Assembly: GCA_040756745.1 (NCBI GenBank)
Contig: JBFLYO010000019.1
Span: 3,647-67,646, forward strand
Direction of reading: 5' to 3'
Length of the DNA: 64,000 bases
DNA from: JBFLYO01 sp040756745
GTDB lineage: Bacteria > Bacteroidota > Ignavibacteria > UBA10030 > UBA6906
Shown: piece after piece, positions 42,912-52,630 of the stretch
Position numbering within the stretch: the first letter of the stretch is position 1
Layout of the letters: each line of letters begins with the position of its first letter
Made by a program: the position numbers and the translations under genes
Notes under the pieces: generated by a model
What the model was told of the DNA's origin: nothing
Seen by the model: the letters and a program-made list of their open reading frames with translations, nothing else
Databases searched by the model: none

Positions 42912-44966
42912 CTTGCCTATATACTGCTTCAGCCAATCAAACACCGTCCTATGCCACAGCTCACTGTTCGCCGGCTTTGACACCCAGTGTCCCTCGTCGG
43001 GGAAATAGAGAAACTTCGACGGCACCCCCTGTCGCTGAAGTGCAGTGAAGAGCTGCATCGCTTCCGACTCCGGCACGCGATAGTCCAGTGCCCCATGGAT
43101 GATCAGCGTTGGCGTCTTGAAATTGGCTGCGAAGCGGTGAGGCGAGTAGCGCTCGAACTCTTCGGGCTTCCCCCACGGCGTCCCGCCGTGATCCCATTCG
43201 TCGAACCAGACCTCATCCGTCGTGCCGTAGTTGCTCACGAAGTTGTACACGCCGTCGTGCGTTATGATGGCTTTGAACCGGTTCGGAGCATTGCCGAGGA
43301 ACCAGTTCATCATGTAGCCGCCGAACGACGCTCCTGCGGCCGCCACGCGCGACGTGTCGATGTACGGTAGGGTCTCGATGTAATCAAGACCCTGCATGAG
43401 ATCTTCAAACACCTTCCCTCCCCAGTCGCGGCTGATCTCATCCGTGAATTTCTGGCCGAATCCCGTGCTGCCGCGGGGATTTGGCGCGACAATGATGTAC
43501 CCTTGCGCCGCCCAGAGCGATGGGCACCAGCGGAACGACCAGCTGTCGAGCCACGCGTTCTGTGGTCCGCCGTGCACCAGGTACACGAGGGGATATTTTC
43601 TGGTACGGTCGAAGCCCGGCGGGAAGAAGATCCAGGAATGGACTTTCACCCCTCCTGCGCCGTCGAACCAGAGCGGTTCCTGCGGCGGGACGTTGAGCCT
43701 GGCAAAGAGGGAATCGTTCGCACCGCTGACTGGCAGGAAGCCTGATCCGTCGGTGTAACAGCGGAAGACCTCCGCCGGTCGGACGGCGCTCACGTTCGTG
43801 AAAACGAGCATCTTCCCGTCGCGCGTGACATTGATATTGTGGCTTGTGTGTTTTGCGAGCACCGTGCGCACCTCGCCGCCCGGAACCGACACGGCGAAAA
43901 TCGGTTCAATCCCTTCATCTTCCGCCTCGAAATAGATCATCCTGCTGTCGGGTGACCAGACCGGCGTCCTGGCATGGGCATCGAAAGATGACGTGATGCT
44001 GCGGGCCGTCCCCGCCGCCCGGTCGTACAGCATGATCTCCCATCGGTCGGCCTCAAAGCCGCGTCGCTTCTGCGCTCGGTAAGCGATGTATCTCCCGTCA
44101 GGCGAATAGCGCGGCGTGCCGTCGGCCGCCGGATTTGTGGTGAACTGGCGCGGGGTTCCGCCGCTGGCAGGCACAATATAAATGTCGTGGTTTGTGGACC
44201 ATGCCTCTTCACGAATCGGCACAGGGGTAGCCGTGTATGCGATCTCCTTCCCGTCGGGAGAAAACGCAAAATCAATCCCGCCGGAGAAGGTCTCCGATGT
44301 CGGCACGGCGTCCCGGTCGCCAGGCGTGAGGTTGCGCGGCTCTCCGCCGTTGAGCGGCTGGATGAAAATGTGCTTCCGCTTCCCCTCCACCCATTTGTCC
44401 CAGTGCCGGTACAGCAGCCGGGTCAGGATGCGCGCCTCCACCTTCCCCTGTTCCAGCTCTTCCAGTCGTGTCCGGTTCAGTGAATCGCTCTCCCTGAACG
44501 GCCTGTGCGAGAACTCAGGGAATACTTCGGAAACATACGCGATTGACTTCCCATCGGGCGACCACACAGCTTTCGTGGCGCCCGTGGAGAGCGTCGTGAA
44601 CTGTTTCATCTCCTTCCCATCCGCGCTCATGAGCCAGATCTGTCCCTTACCCGACCCTGTGGATTCAAATGCGATCCAGCGGCCATCGGGCGACCAGGCG
44701 GCGTCCCCGTCATAGGCCGGCCTGCTTGTCAGCCGGCGCGCAGGGCCTCCAAGCACCGGACTCATCCAGAGATCGGTGAAGACTATATTCGCCTGCAGAT
44801 CCGGTGTCGAGAGATTGTACACCACGCTCTTTCCATCCGGAGAGAGCACAGGTGCGCTGACGCGCTTCATGAGGAACATGTCTTCGAGCTCCAGCGGCCT
44901 CAGGGTCTGGGCGACGAGTCCTGAAGCAAGACCGAGGATTGACGCCATCAAAAACGGGAATCGCAT
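42909..44966 (-). CDS. S9-family (acylaminoacyl/dipeptidyl) peptidase
   Basis: 685 residues, exported serine peptidase degrading peptides. Seen: signal peptide (MRFPFLMASILGLASGLVAQ), PD40-type beta-propeller repeats (VLSPDGKSVVY, AAWSPDGRWIAFESTG, AVWSPDGKSIAYVSE, PRYSPDGRYIAYRAQ), then a prolyl-oligopeptidase catalytic domain with GASFGGYMMNW (Ser about 547), GALDYRVPESEA (Asp) and FPDEGHWVSKP (His). Complete triad. AAGGA before the ATG. Confidence 0.94.
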   Translation of the reverse strand: MRFPFLMASILGLASGLVAQTLRPLELEDMFLMKRVSAPVLSPDGKSVVYNLSTPDLQANIVFTDLWMSPVLGGPARRLTSRPAYDGDAAWSPDGRWIAFESTGSGKGQIWLMSADGKEMKQFTTLSTGATKAVWSPDGKSIAYVSEVFPEFSHRPFRESDSLNRTRLEELEQGKVEARILTRLLYRHWDKWVEGKRKHIFIQPLNGGEPRNLTPGDRDAVPTSETFSGGIDFAFSPDGKEIAYTATPVPIREEAWSTNHDIYIVPASGGTPRQFTTNPAADGTPRYSPDGRYIAYRAQKRRGFEADRWEIMLYDRAAGTARSITSSFDAHARTPVWSPDSRMIYFEAEDEGIEPIFAVSVPGGEVRTVLAKHTSHNINVTRDGKMLVFTNVSAVRPAEVFRCYTDGSGFLPVSGANDSLFARLNVPPQEPLWFDGAGGVKVHSWIFFPPGFDRTRKYPLVYLVHGGPQNAWLDSWSFRWCPSLWAAQGYIIVAPNPRGSTGFGQKFTDEISRDWGGKVFEDLMQGLDYIETLPYIDTSRVAAAGASFGGYMMNWFLGNAPNRFKAIITHDGVYNFVSNYGTTDEVWFDEWDHGGTPWGKPEEFERYSPHRFAANFKTPTLIIHGALDYRVPESEAMQLFTALQRQGVPSKFLYFPDEGHWVSKPANSELWHRTVFDWLKQYIGK

Positions 44967-44983
44967 AGTCCTTGCATTCCTTC

Positions 44984-45532
44984 TCAGTTGTTTTCCCTGT
45001 CAAAATTCTTCCACATCATTGATTCCACGGGCTTATCCGTCCGCGTGCCGTATTTGGCCGAAGGCTTGGCGCGGTACGTCGTGCCGATGGTTCCAGAGAT
45101 CTCGAAGTAGATCAGCTGGCCGATCGGCATGCCGTGATAGACGCGCACCGCCTGCTTCACCGAAACCTCCAGGGTCCACGTATTGCAGAAGCCGACGTCC
45201 CCCTTTCCCGCCGTCGCATGGATGTCGATCCCCAACCGCCCGATGCTGCTTTTGCCTTCGAGAAACGGGACGTGCCGGTGCGTCTCCGTGTACTCCTCGG
45301 TCACGCCCAGGTAGAGGCGGTGAGGAAGCAGGATGAGTCCATCATCGGGAATCTGGAAATGTTCGATCTCATTGTGCACGCGCGCATCGAGAATGTCGCT
45401 TTTGTACACGGCCAGGTGCCGGCCGAGATGGACGTCGTAGGAGTTGGAGCCGAGATACTTCCGGTCGAAGGGTGAGATCACGATCGTCCCCTTCTCAATT
45501 TCTTCGAGGATCTTGGTGTCGGTGAGTATCAT
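44984..45532 (-). CDS. dcd: dCTP deaminase
   Basis: dCTP to dUTP + NH3, feeding dTMP synthesis. 182 residues. Seen: SPFDRKYLGSNSYDVHLG, EGKSSIGRLGIDIHATAG with the catalytic Glu and the Arg/Ser contacts, VGFCNTWTLEVS, and C-terminal PSAKYGTRTDKPVES. The ATG at 45532 (MILTDTKILEEI) is canonical; an upstream frame to 45742 would translate the repeat as NLNLNLN and is rejected. Ends 17 bases before the S9 peptidase gene. Confidence 0.95.
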   Translation of the reverse strand: MILTDTKILEEIEKGTIVISPFDRKYLGSNSYDVHLGRHLAVYKSDILDARVHNEIEHFQIPDDGLILLPHRLYLGVTEEYTETHRHVPFLEGKSSIGRLGIDIHATAGKGDVGFCNTWTLEVSVKQAVRVYHGMPIGQLIYFEISGTIGTTYRAKPSAKYGTRTDKPVESMMWKNFDRENN

Positions 45533-45600
45533 GGCAGTGGGGAGGGGGAAAAAGTAGGACAATGTAGGAAAAAATAGGGGGGAAATCAAAAAGCGGGGAA

Positions 45601-45671
45601 AGAGCAGGTTGAGATATAGATTGAGATTAAGATTGAGATTAAGATTGAGATTAAGGGTGAGGTTAAGGTTA
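45601..45671. repeat. Tandem 12-mers GATTGAGATTAA
   Basis: Three perfect copies at 45619-45630, 45631-45642 and 45643-45654, flanked by degenerate GGTTGAG and GGTTAAGG units. The array ends at the stop codon of the decarboxylase (45669-45671) and lies between it and dcd. Confidence 0.85.
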
Positions 45672-47093
45672 AGGGTGGGGGAGGGAGCGGGCGGTTGAGG
45701 TGATGAGCTGCCAGGCATCGTCCACATGACGTTGGGTGACACCGGTCTGGCTCGAGACGAACCGAAGTGTGTAGAGGCCGTTCAGTTTGGTGTGCGTCAT
45801 GTAGAGCCGACCCGTGCGGTTCAGCGTTTCAAGGAGCAAGGCGTTCAGGCTGTTCAATGTGTCCTCGTTCATCCCGTCGGGATGGTAACGAAAGCAGACC
45901 GCCGCGAGCGGGACAGGGGCCAGGAGCTCGAAGTCGGACGACGCCCTGATCTTCTCGGCGAACGACCGCGCATACGCGATATGGCTCCTCACCATATCCT
46001 GCAGTCCCTGCACGCCATAGCTCCGTATCACAAACCAGAGCTTCAGCGCACGGAATCGCCTCCCCTGCTGAATCCCCCAGTCGCGGTAATTGTTGACCTG
46101 CTCCGCTTCCTTCGTCTTCATGTACTCCGGAAGCAAAGCAAAGGTGCTGATGAGCGCGTCGGGGTCGCGGACAAAGAACGCGGAGCAGTCAAAGTTGGTG
46201 AGCATCCATTTGTGCGGGTTGAAGACAAAGGAGTCTGCACCTTCCACTCCGTCGATCATCCACCGCATTTCCGGGAGCAGAAGCGCCGTACCGGCGTACG
46301 CGGCATCGACGTGCAGCCAGATCCCGTGCTGCCGGCAGATCTCCGCCATCGTCTTGAGCGGATCGATCGCGGTCGATCCGGTCGTGCCGAGCGTTGCGAC
46401 GGCGCAGAGCGGCGTCAGCCCGTCATTGCGGTCTTTGCTGATCGCGGCTTCGAGGGCTTCCGGCTTCAGGGCGAACTTCTCGTCGACGGGGAGTTTGCGA
46501 AGCGACCGGGCGCCAAAGCCTGCAATCTTGACCGCCTTTTCGATGGAGTAATGTGTCTCCGTAGAGCAGTAGAGCGCGTACCGTGCGTTTGGATCAAAAC
46601 CGCCGGAGTTGATCGCGAATTGCGAGTGTTGCTCACGCGCCGTGAGAATAGAGCAAAGTGTCGAGGTGGAGGCGGTATCCTGAATGACGCCGCGGAACAC
46701 CGACGGAAGACCGATCATGTCCCGCAGCCACTCCATCATCCGTTCTTCCAATTCCGTAGCAGCGGGAGAGGTGACCCAGCTCATGCACTGCGCCCCCAGC
46801 GTGGCGGTCAACATCTCGGCAAGAATTGAAGGAGGGCTGCTGTTGGCGGGGAAATACGCGAAGAAGGACGGGTGCTGCCAGTGGGTCATCCCGGGAAGGA
46901 CAATCTCGCGGAAGTCCCTGAAGATTGCGTCAAACGGTTCGGGCGCTCCGGGGGGAGTCAACGGAAGGCGGTTCAGGATCTGCCCCGGTTGGACGTCGGC
47001 CCGGACGGGGTACCGCTCCACCTCCGCGAGATAGTCGGCCATCCAATCGACAAGCTCGTGCGCTCGACGGCGGAACTCATCCGTAGTCATCAT
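45669..47093 (-). CDS. Pyridoxal-dependent aromatic-L-amino-acid decarboxylase
   Basis: 474 residues, group II PLP decarboxylase of the AADC/tyrosine/tryptophan type; product would be an aromatic amine. Seen: MTHWQHPSFFAYFPANSSPP substrate-side motif, TSPAATELEERMMEWL, VIQDTASTSTLCSIL, HVDAAYAGTALLLPE (PLP Asp and Ala), and SFVFNPHKWMLTNFDC with the Schiff-base Lys. Full length. Exact substrate is not certain. It lies 18 bases downstream of the Lon-like protease gene. Confidence 0.92.
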   Translation of the reverse strand: MMTTDEFRRRAHELVDWMADYLAEVERYPVRADVQPGQILNRLPLTPPGAPEPFDAIFRDFREIVLPGMTHWQHPSFFAYFPANSSPPSILAEMLTATLGAQCMSWVTSPAATELEERMMEWLRDMIGLPSVFRGVIQDTASTSTLCSILTAREQHSQFAINSGGFDPNARYALYCSTETHYSIEKAVKIAGFGARSLRKLPVDEKFALKPEALEAAISKDRNDGLTPLCAVATLGTTGSTAIDPLKTMAEICRQHGIWLHVDAAYAGTALLLPEMRWMIDGVEGADSFVFNPHKWMLTNFDCSAFFVRDPDALISTFALLPEYMKTKEAEQVNNYRDWGIQQGRRFRALKLWFVIRSYGVQGLQDMVRSHIAYARSFAEKIRASSDFELLAPVPLAAVCFRYHPDGMNEDTLNSLNALLLETLNRTGRLYMTHTKLNGLYTLRFVSSQTGVTQRHVDDAWQLITSTARSLPHP

Positions 47094-47111
47094 CGAAGCA
47101 CCGGCTGCCGG

Positions 47112-49532
47112 TCAGCCTCCCAGTTTCTTGTTCGAGCGCACGTACTCCTTGAGCTTCGCATCCACCCGTGCATGCACGCTCTCCGCCGGTATCCCCGTCA
47201 GGATCTCGATCCCCTCGTCGATGGTGGTGACGGGATAGATGTGGAACTTTCCCGCCTTTGCTGCAGCGACGACGTCGTGGCGAAGCATCAGATCCTTCAC
47301 GTTCTGGTGCGGGATGATGACACCCTGCCGGCCGGTTAGCCCGCGCGCATTACAGACGTCGAAGAACCCCTCGATCTTCAAATTCACACCGCCGATGGGC
47401 TGAATCTCCCCGTGCTGATTGACCGATCCCGTGACTGCGATCCCCTGGTCGAGCGGAACGCCAGAAAGACTCGAGAGGATGGCATAGACCTCAGTGGAGG
47501 AAGCGCTATCGCCGTCCACGCCGGAATACGACTGCTCGAACGCGATGCTCGCGCTCAGGACGAGCGGTTTCTTCTGCGCGTACCTTCCGCGCAGGTAACC
47601 GCCGAGGATGAGCACACCCTTGTTGTGCGACGGCCCGCTCATGGAGGCCTCGCGCTCGATGTTGATGATTCCTGCCCGTCCCATGGCGGTTTTCGCTGTG
47701 ATCCGCGAGGGTTTACCGAACTCATGCTCCCCGAGCTGGTAGATGGACAGCCCGTTGACCTGGCCGGCAACCTTGCCGTCGGTATCGATCATGAGCGAGC
47801 CCTCCATGATCATTTCCTGAATCTTTTCTTCGATGAGCTTCACCCGCTCGATGCGCTCATCGATGGCCTTCCGAACGTGCTCGTCCGTGACGGCGCCGGC
47901 CTTCTCCTGTGCTGCCCAGTAGTTCGCCTCGCGCAGCACGTCGGCCAGGATGCTGAAGCGTGTGGAGAGCTTGTTCTGCCGTCCCGCCAGCCGCACGCCG
48001 TACTCGGCGACCTCACAGACTGCGCTGGGGTCGAAGGTCAGGAGCTGTTCCCGGTTGCACATGGTCTTGACGAAGGCGACATAGCTGCTGATCGATTTGC
48101 CGTCGTTCGGCATTTCCGTGTCGAAGTCCGCCCGGATCTTGAAGATTTTCTTAAAGTCGTCGTCGTAGGTGAAGAGTATCTGGTACATGTAGGGATCGCC
48201 GATCATGATGACCTTCACGTTGAACGTGATCGGCTCCGGCTTGAGGGCCGAGCTTGCGCCGAGGAGGCCCGACTCGAACGGCTGGATTTCGATCTGCCGG
48301 TTGCGCAGGACGCGCTTGAGCGTCACCCAGACGCCGGGCTCCGTCAGCGCATCAAGAGCATTGAGGACGAGATACCCGCCGTCCGCCTTCACGATCGAGC
48401 CCGCCTTGATGTGCGTGAAATCGGAGCTCCAGACGCCGTTCCGGTCAACCTCCCGCTCGATGGTGCCGAAGAGGTTCTTATAGCGAGGGTTCTTCTCGAT
48501 GATCACAGGGACGCCGTGGACGCCGCCGTTGTCCACGATCACGTTGACCTGGTATTCCAGGAACGCATCTTCTTCCCGCTGGATCTGCATGCCGAGGACG
48601 TTGGCCGTCGGCTCCTCTTTCTGATGGAAGCGGGAGACACTCTCGAGGATGCTCCCCTTGACATCGGTCAGGTAGGCATCGATTCCCTTGACGTCGAACT
48701 TCGATCTGATTTCCTCGAGCAGCTCTTCGACGACCGGGACGATCACCTTGTTGGAGAGGTCGTCGAGAGATTTCTTCGCGCGGCGCTCGATGTTTCGCAT
48801 CTCGCGCATTACGACGTCCATTTGCGCTTCCAGGTCCGCCTGCTCCGTAATGAGGCGGTCAAAGTCGGTTCGCGTGAGCTCGCCTGCGTCCACTTTGGCC
48901 TGGATCTGGTCGATGCTGACCGGATTACCGTCGACCACGGGGGCGATCTCGGGGCGGCTGGTTGCGCCTCCCTGCACCTGGACAACCTCGAAGCCCTTCT
49001 CCTTTACTTTCTTCTCGAAGTCTTTCAGCACCGAGCGTTGCCGGTCCTGAAAATGCTCCAGCATGGACTTGCGCTGGGCGATGTAGCGCCGGCTTTCGAA
49101 GACTGCAGGGACTGACTTCTGCAGCTCTGCAACGAACGACGCCATCTCCCGTTTGAACGCCATGCCTTTGCCGGCAGGGAAGAGGAGCATCGTTGGCGCG
49201 TCGGGGTCGCGGAAATTGTGCACGTACACTTTGTCCGAGAGCGGGACGATGGCGCGCTCGAACTCCCTGAGCATCCGCTCGATGGTCGTCGTGCGGCCGG
49301 TGCCCGACTGGCCGGTGACAAAGATGTTGTACCCGTAGTGCTTCATCTCCAGTCCGACGTGGATCGCGCGAAGCGCCCGGTCCTGCCCGATGATCTCCCT
49401 GATGGGCGCGGCGTCGGCCATGCTCTTAATACCGAGCAGTTCCGGCGTACAGCGCCAGCGGAGGCGGTCCACCGGGACCTCCGGATGCCGGGGGCGGCGG
49501 GTTGTGCGCGCGCGTGCGGATGACTTCTTCAT
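47112..49532 (-). CDS. Lon-like ATP-dependent protease (AAA_32 / S16)
   Basis: 806 residues. Seen: an N-terminal AAA segment with FVTGQSGTGRTTTIERML (about 72-90), where the Walker A Lys is Arg; a long coiled-coil insert (about 150-330: MLEHFQDRQRSVLKDFEKKV, MDVVMREMRNIERRAKKSLD); GGYLVLNALDAL; and a C-terminal S16 protease domain with VDGDSASSTEVYAILS (Ser about 674) and GGVNLKIEGFFDVC (Lys about 717), spaced 43 as in Lon. Start at 49532 (MKKSSARARTTRR). It is 2 bases from rodA. Role: cytoplasmic proteolysis; targets unknown. Confidence 0.93.
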   Translation of the reverse strand: MKKSSARARTTRRPRHPEVPVDRLRWRCTPELLGIKSMADAAPIREIIGQDRALRAIHVGLEMKHYGYNIFVTGQSGTGRTTTIERMLREFERAIVPLSDKVYVHNFRDPDAPTMLLFPAGKGMAFKREMASFVAELQKSVPAVFESRRYIAQRKSMLEHFQDRQRSVLKDFEKKVKEKGFEVVQVQGGATSRPEIAPVVDGNPVSIDQIQAKVDAGELTRTDFDRLITEQADLEAQMDVVMREMRNIERRAKKSLDDLSNKVIVPVVEELLEEIRSKFDVKGIDAYLTDVKGSILESVSRFHQKEEPTANVLGMQIQREEDAFLEYQVNVIVDNGGVHGVPVIIEKNPRYKNLFGTIEREVDRNGVWSSDFTHIKAGSIVKADGGYLVLNALDALTEPGVWVTLKRVLRNRQIEIQPFESGLLGASSALKPEPITFNVKVIMIGDPYMYQILFTYDDDFKKIFKIRADFDTEMPNDGKSISSYVAFVKTMCNREQLLTFDPSAVCEVAEYGVRLAGRQNKLSTRFSILADVLREANYWAAQEKAGAVTDEHVRKAIDERIERVKLIEEKIQEMIMEGSLMIDTDGKVAGQVNGLSIYQLGEHEFGKPSRITAKTAMGRAGIINIEREASMSGPSHNKGVLILGGYLRGRYAQKKPLVLSASIAFEQSYSGVDGDSASSTEVYAILSSLSGVPLDQGIAVTGSVNQHGEIQPIGGVNLKIEGFFDVCNARGLTGRQGVIIPHQNVKDLMLRHDVVAAAKAGKFHIYPVTTIDEGIEILTGIPAESVHARVDAKLKEYVRSNKKLGG

Positions 49533-49534
49533 GC

Positions 49535-50755
49535 TTAATACTCTTTTCTGTTGGCGTAGAGGTTCAGGAGAAGGCCGACCATCGTCAGAGCGGCAACGAG
49601 CGACGACCCGCCGTAACTCAGGAAGGGGAGCGGCACTCCGATAACGGGGAGCATGCCAAGCGCCATGCCGATGTTGATGAAGATATGCGTGCCCAGGACG
49701 GCCGTGATGCCGACGGCAACGAAACTCCCGTAGCGGTTCTTCACGGTCGCGCCGAGCGCGACCCCGCGCCAGAGCAGGACCGCGAACAGTGCCAGCACCG
49801 TCGCCGCCCCAAGGAATCCAAACTCCTCGCTGGGGACGCAGAAGATGAAGTCGGTCCACTGCTCCGGAATGAAGTTCAGCTGGGTCTGGGTGCCCTGCAA
49901 ATACCCCTTGCCGAAGACCCCGCCGGAGCCGATGGCCACTTTGGATTGGAGGATGTTATACCCGGCCCCGAGCGGATCGGCGTTCGGGTCGAGGAACGTC
50001 GCAATGCGCTTTTGTTGATAATGCTTGAGGCCGTCGTACATGAATTGCACAGAGATGCCGATGAGCACGGTGAGCGAAAAGACCAGGACGGCCACGATGC
50101 GGTGTTCCTTGGTCAGATACAGGAGGGCTCCCGTGGCCAGCACCGCGATCAGGAACGGCGTAGTCCCGAGGAGGGCTGCGACCGCGACAACGACCGGTGC
50201 GATGATCGACACAAGAGTGAACGAGGAGGCACCGCCCCAGTAGAGCACCGGGATGAACATCCCCAGGTAGATGATTGCCGTCCCGGTATCGGGCTGCATC
50301 ATGATGAGTGCCACCGGGAGAACGACGATCCCCGAGGCGATCATCAGGTGGCGGACGTTGCGGAGCGATACATCGCTCCGTGAGAGATAGGCGGCAAGGG
50401 CCAGGACAGTGGTGATCTTCGTGAACTCGGACGGTTGGAGCCGGAGTGCCCCGAGCGTGAACCAGCTGGTGGACCCCGAAACGGTTTTTCCCAACAGGAG
50501 GACACTCACCAGCATGAGGATCGACAGGGCGTATGCAGGCAGCGACACCAGCTGAAGGATCCGGAAGGGGATGAAGATGACGGCTGCCATAACGACGGTG
50601 CCGATGATCGCGAACATCACCTGCTTGTGGAAGGTATCCGACGCCCGTGCGTCGAACGTGGCGCTGTAGACGGCAAAGATGCCGATGACGACGAGAGCAA
50701 TCGTGATCAGGGTCGTCCAGGCGTCAAAGCGTTCTCTGATGGTCCGGATGATCAT
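49535..50755 (-). CDS. rodA: Rod-shape SEDS peptidoglycan polymerase RodA
   Basis: 406 residues, about ten membrane helices, glycosyltransferase of the elongasome working with PBP2. Seen: IGIFAVYSATFDA, the SEDS signatures TLGALRLQPSEFTKI and VPSEEFGFLGA, GVFGKGYLQGTQTQLNFIPE, and VIGVPLPFLSYGGSSLV. The ATG at 50755 overlaps the mrdA stop by four bases. Confidence 0.96.
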   Translation of the reverse strand: MIIRTIRERFDAWTTLITIALVVIGIFAVYSATFDARASDTFHKQVMFAIIGTVVMAAVIFIPFRILQLVSLPAYALSILMLVSVLLLGKTVSGSTSWFTLGALRLQPSEFTKITTVLALAAYLSRSDVSLRNVRHLMIASGIVVLPVALIMMQPDTGTAIIYLGMFIPVLYWGGASSFTLVSIIAPVVVAVAALLGTTPFLIAVLATGALLYLTKEHRIVAVLVFSLTVLIGISVQFMYDGLKHYQQKRIATFLDPNADPLGAGYNILQSKVAIGSGGVFGKGYLQGTQTQLNFIPEQWTDFIFCVPSEEFGFLGAATVLALFAVLLWRGVALGATVKNRYGSFVAVGITAVLGTHIFINIGMALGMLPVIGVPLPFLSYGGSSLVAALTMVGLLLNLYANRKEY

Positions 50756-52590
50756 CGCGGCTCCTCCGTTTCGCGTTCGTGAAGAGCTGCATGCAGCGGC
50801 TTCAGCGGGGTGGGGAATTCCTGCCGGATCAGTCTGCCGTAGAGATAGCGCTCGACGCACATCCCAGCAATTGGCGCCGCGGCCGTTCCGCCGAAGCCGG
50901 CGTTTTCGACCAGCACGGCAATGGCAATCCGCGGGTGGTCAAACGGGGCAAAGCCGACATACCATGAGTGGTCCGGGCCGTGCGGATTCTGCGCGGTGCC
51001 TGTTTTGCCCGCGCTCTCGAAACCGCTTACGCGGGCCATGCTCCCCGTCCCTCCCGGTTCTTCCACCACACGCCGCATTCCTTCGCGGATAACCGCCCAC
51101 GTTGCGGGAGCAATCCCGAGCGGCCGCGATTGGAACGACAGCGTATCGATGGTGCGGGGCGACTTGGTGATGATCGCATGAACGATGTGAGGCTGATGAT
51201 ACTCTCCCCCGTTTGCCAGGAGGGCGGCATAGACCGTCATCTGCAGGGGTGTGACGCCGATCTCTCCCTGACCGATGCCGAGGTTCGGGAGGAAACCTCG
51301 CGTCCATCCCCCTCTGCCGTAGCGCCTGTCCAGATACGCGGCCGTGGGAAGAAGTCCGGGGTTCTCCTCATAGATGTCGATGCCGGTCAGCCGACCGAAG
51401 CCGAGCTCATCGCCGTACTTCGACCAGGTGTCCAGCCCCACCTTCAGCATGAGCTGGTAAAAATAGACGTTGCACGATTTCTGGAGTGCGGTGACGAGAT
51501 CGACCGATCCGTGGACGTGAAGGTCCTTGAACACCCTGTTGCCCACGCGGAGTGCGCCGCCGCAATTGACACGCCAGCCCGGCGTGATCGTTCCGCTTTC
51601 GACGGCGGCGATGGCCAGCATCATCTTGAATGTGGAGCCGGGGGGATAGCGTGTCAGTGTGGCGCGGTTGAACAACGGCGCAGCTTCGTCGCGGTTCAGC
51701 GCGCGCCAGAGCTCGGGGGGTGTGACGCCGCTGAAGAGCGACAGGTCGTAATCCGGCTTGCTCACCATGGCCAGGATGCCGCCGTCGCGGGGATCGATCG
51801 CCACGATAGCCCCGCGGCGGTCAGTCAGCAGTGATTCGGCGAACGCCTGAAGGCCGAAGTCCATGGTGAGGACCAAATTGTTCCCTTCCACGGCGGGGAT
51901 GTCGTTCCTGCCGTTCTCGACCCGCCCGATCACCTGGCCGCGCACGTTCACCATACTGAACTCCGCCCCCTTCTGGCCGCGGAGCGTCGATTCGTACTGC
52001 GCCTCAAGGCCGCTCGCGCCGACGACGTCACCCGGGGCGTACTCATCCCCGAGGGATTTTATCTGCGCTTCGGAGACCTCCTTGGTATAGCCGAGGATGT
52101 GCGCGGCGTAGGCATGCGTCGTGTAGAACCTCTTCGATTCCACCTGGTAATCTACTCCCGGGAGACGGTCCCGGTTTTCCTCGAGCGCCGAGAGCATCTT
52201 GAAATCGATGTCGCGCTTGATCTTAATGGGCGCAAAGCGCGAGTAGGCCTCTCCTTTGTGAAGCCGCTCACGGATGAACTCGGGATCAAGCTGGAGAAGG
52301 CCGGAGAGATACGGCACCGTGTTCTTGTCGAATTCGAACGGCGTGACCGTGACCGTGAAGGCGGGACGGTTGTCCACGACGAGCATGCCGGACCGGTCGT
52401 AAATCGTCCCGCGGACCGGCTCCTTCGTGATCGTCCGGATGCTATTCTCTTCCGACTTGCGACCGTACTCGTCGCTGTAGATGAGCTGCAGCTGATAGAG
52501 GCGGCCGGTGTAGAGAAGCGTCAGGAATGCGATGACGGTGTACAGCACGCGCCGCTTTCCGTAGAGCTCTATGTCGAATTGCTGCGTCAT
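50752..52590 (-). CDS. mrdA: Penicillin-binding protein 2 (peptidoglycan transpeptidase)
   Basis: 612 residues, class B PBP anchored in the inner membrane by one helix (VLYTVIAFLTLLYTGRLYQL), cross-links peptidoglycan during elongation. Seen: PVRGTIYDRSGMLVVDNRPA dimerisation start, catalytic YPPGSTFKMMLA (SxxK), KSCNVYFYQL (SxN), and SAGKTGTAQNPHG (KTG). Start MTQQFDIELYGKRR at 52590; the upstream frame extension overlaps mreD. Confidence 0.97.
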   Translation of the reverse strand: MTQQFDIELYGKRRVLYTVIAFLTLLYTGRLYQLQLIYSDEYGRKSEENSIRTITKEPVRGTIYDRSGMLVVDNRPAFTVTVTPFEFDKNTVPYLSGLLQLDPEFIRERLHKGEAYSRFAPIKIKRDIDFKMLSALEENRDRLPGVDYQVESKRFYTTHAYAAHILGYTKEVSEAQIKSLGDEYAPGDVVGASGLEAQYESTLRGQKGAEFSMVNVRGQVIGRVENGRNDIPAVEGNNLVLTMDFGLQAFAESLLTDRRGAIVAIDPRDGGILAMVSKPDYDLSLFSGVTPPELWRALNRDEAAPLFNRATLTRYPPGSTFKMMLAIAAVESGTITPGWRVNCGGALRVGNRVFKDLHVHGSVDLVTALQKSCNVYFYQLMLKVGLDTWSKYGDELGFGRLTGIDIYEENPGLLPTAAYLDRRYGRGGWTRGFLPNLGIGQGEIGVTPLQMTVYAALLANGGEYHQPHIVHAIITKSPRTIDTLSFQSRPLGIAPATWAVIREGMRRVVEEPGGTGSMARVSGFESAGKTGTAQNPHGPDHSWYVGFAPFDHPRIAIAVLVENAGFGGTAAAPIAGMCVERYLYGRLIRQEFPTPLKPLHAALHERETEEPR

Positions 52591-52630
52591 GTCGGTGAGG
52601 TACCGGTGACCGGTGGGTGCCAGGAGAAAT

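Noticed and set aside
45533..45742. N-terminal extension of dcd with NLNLNLN repeats
   Set aside because: Translates an intergenic 12-mer repeat; dCTP deaminase begins normally at 45532.
47412..49115. 567-codon plus-strand frame opposite the Lon-like protease
   Set aside because: Leu/Asp/Val/His-rich mirror of the sense codons, no start signal, no domain.
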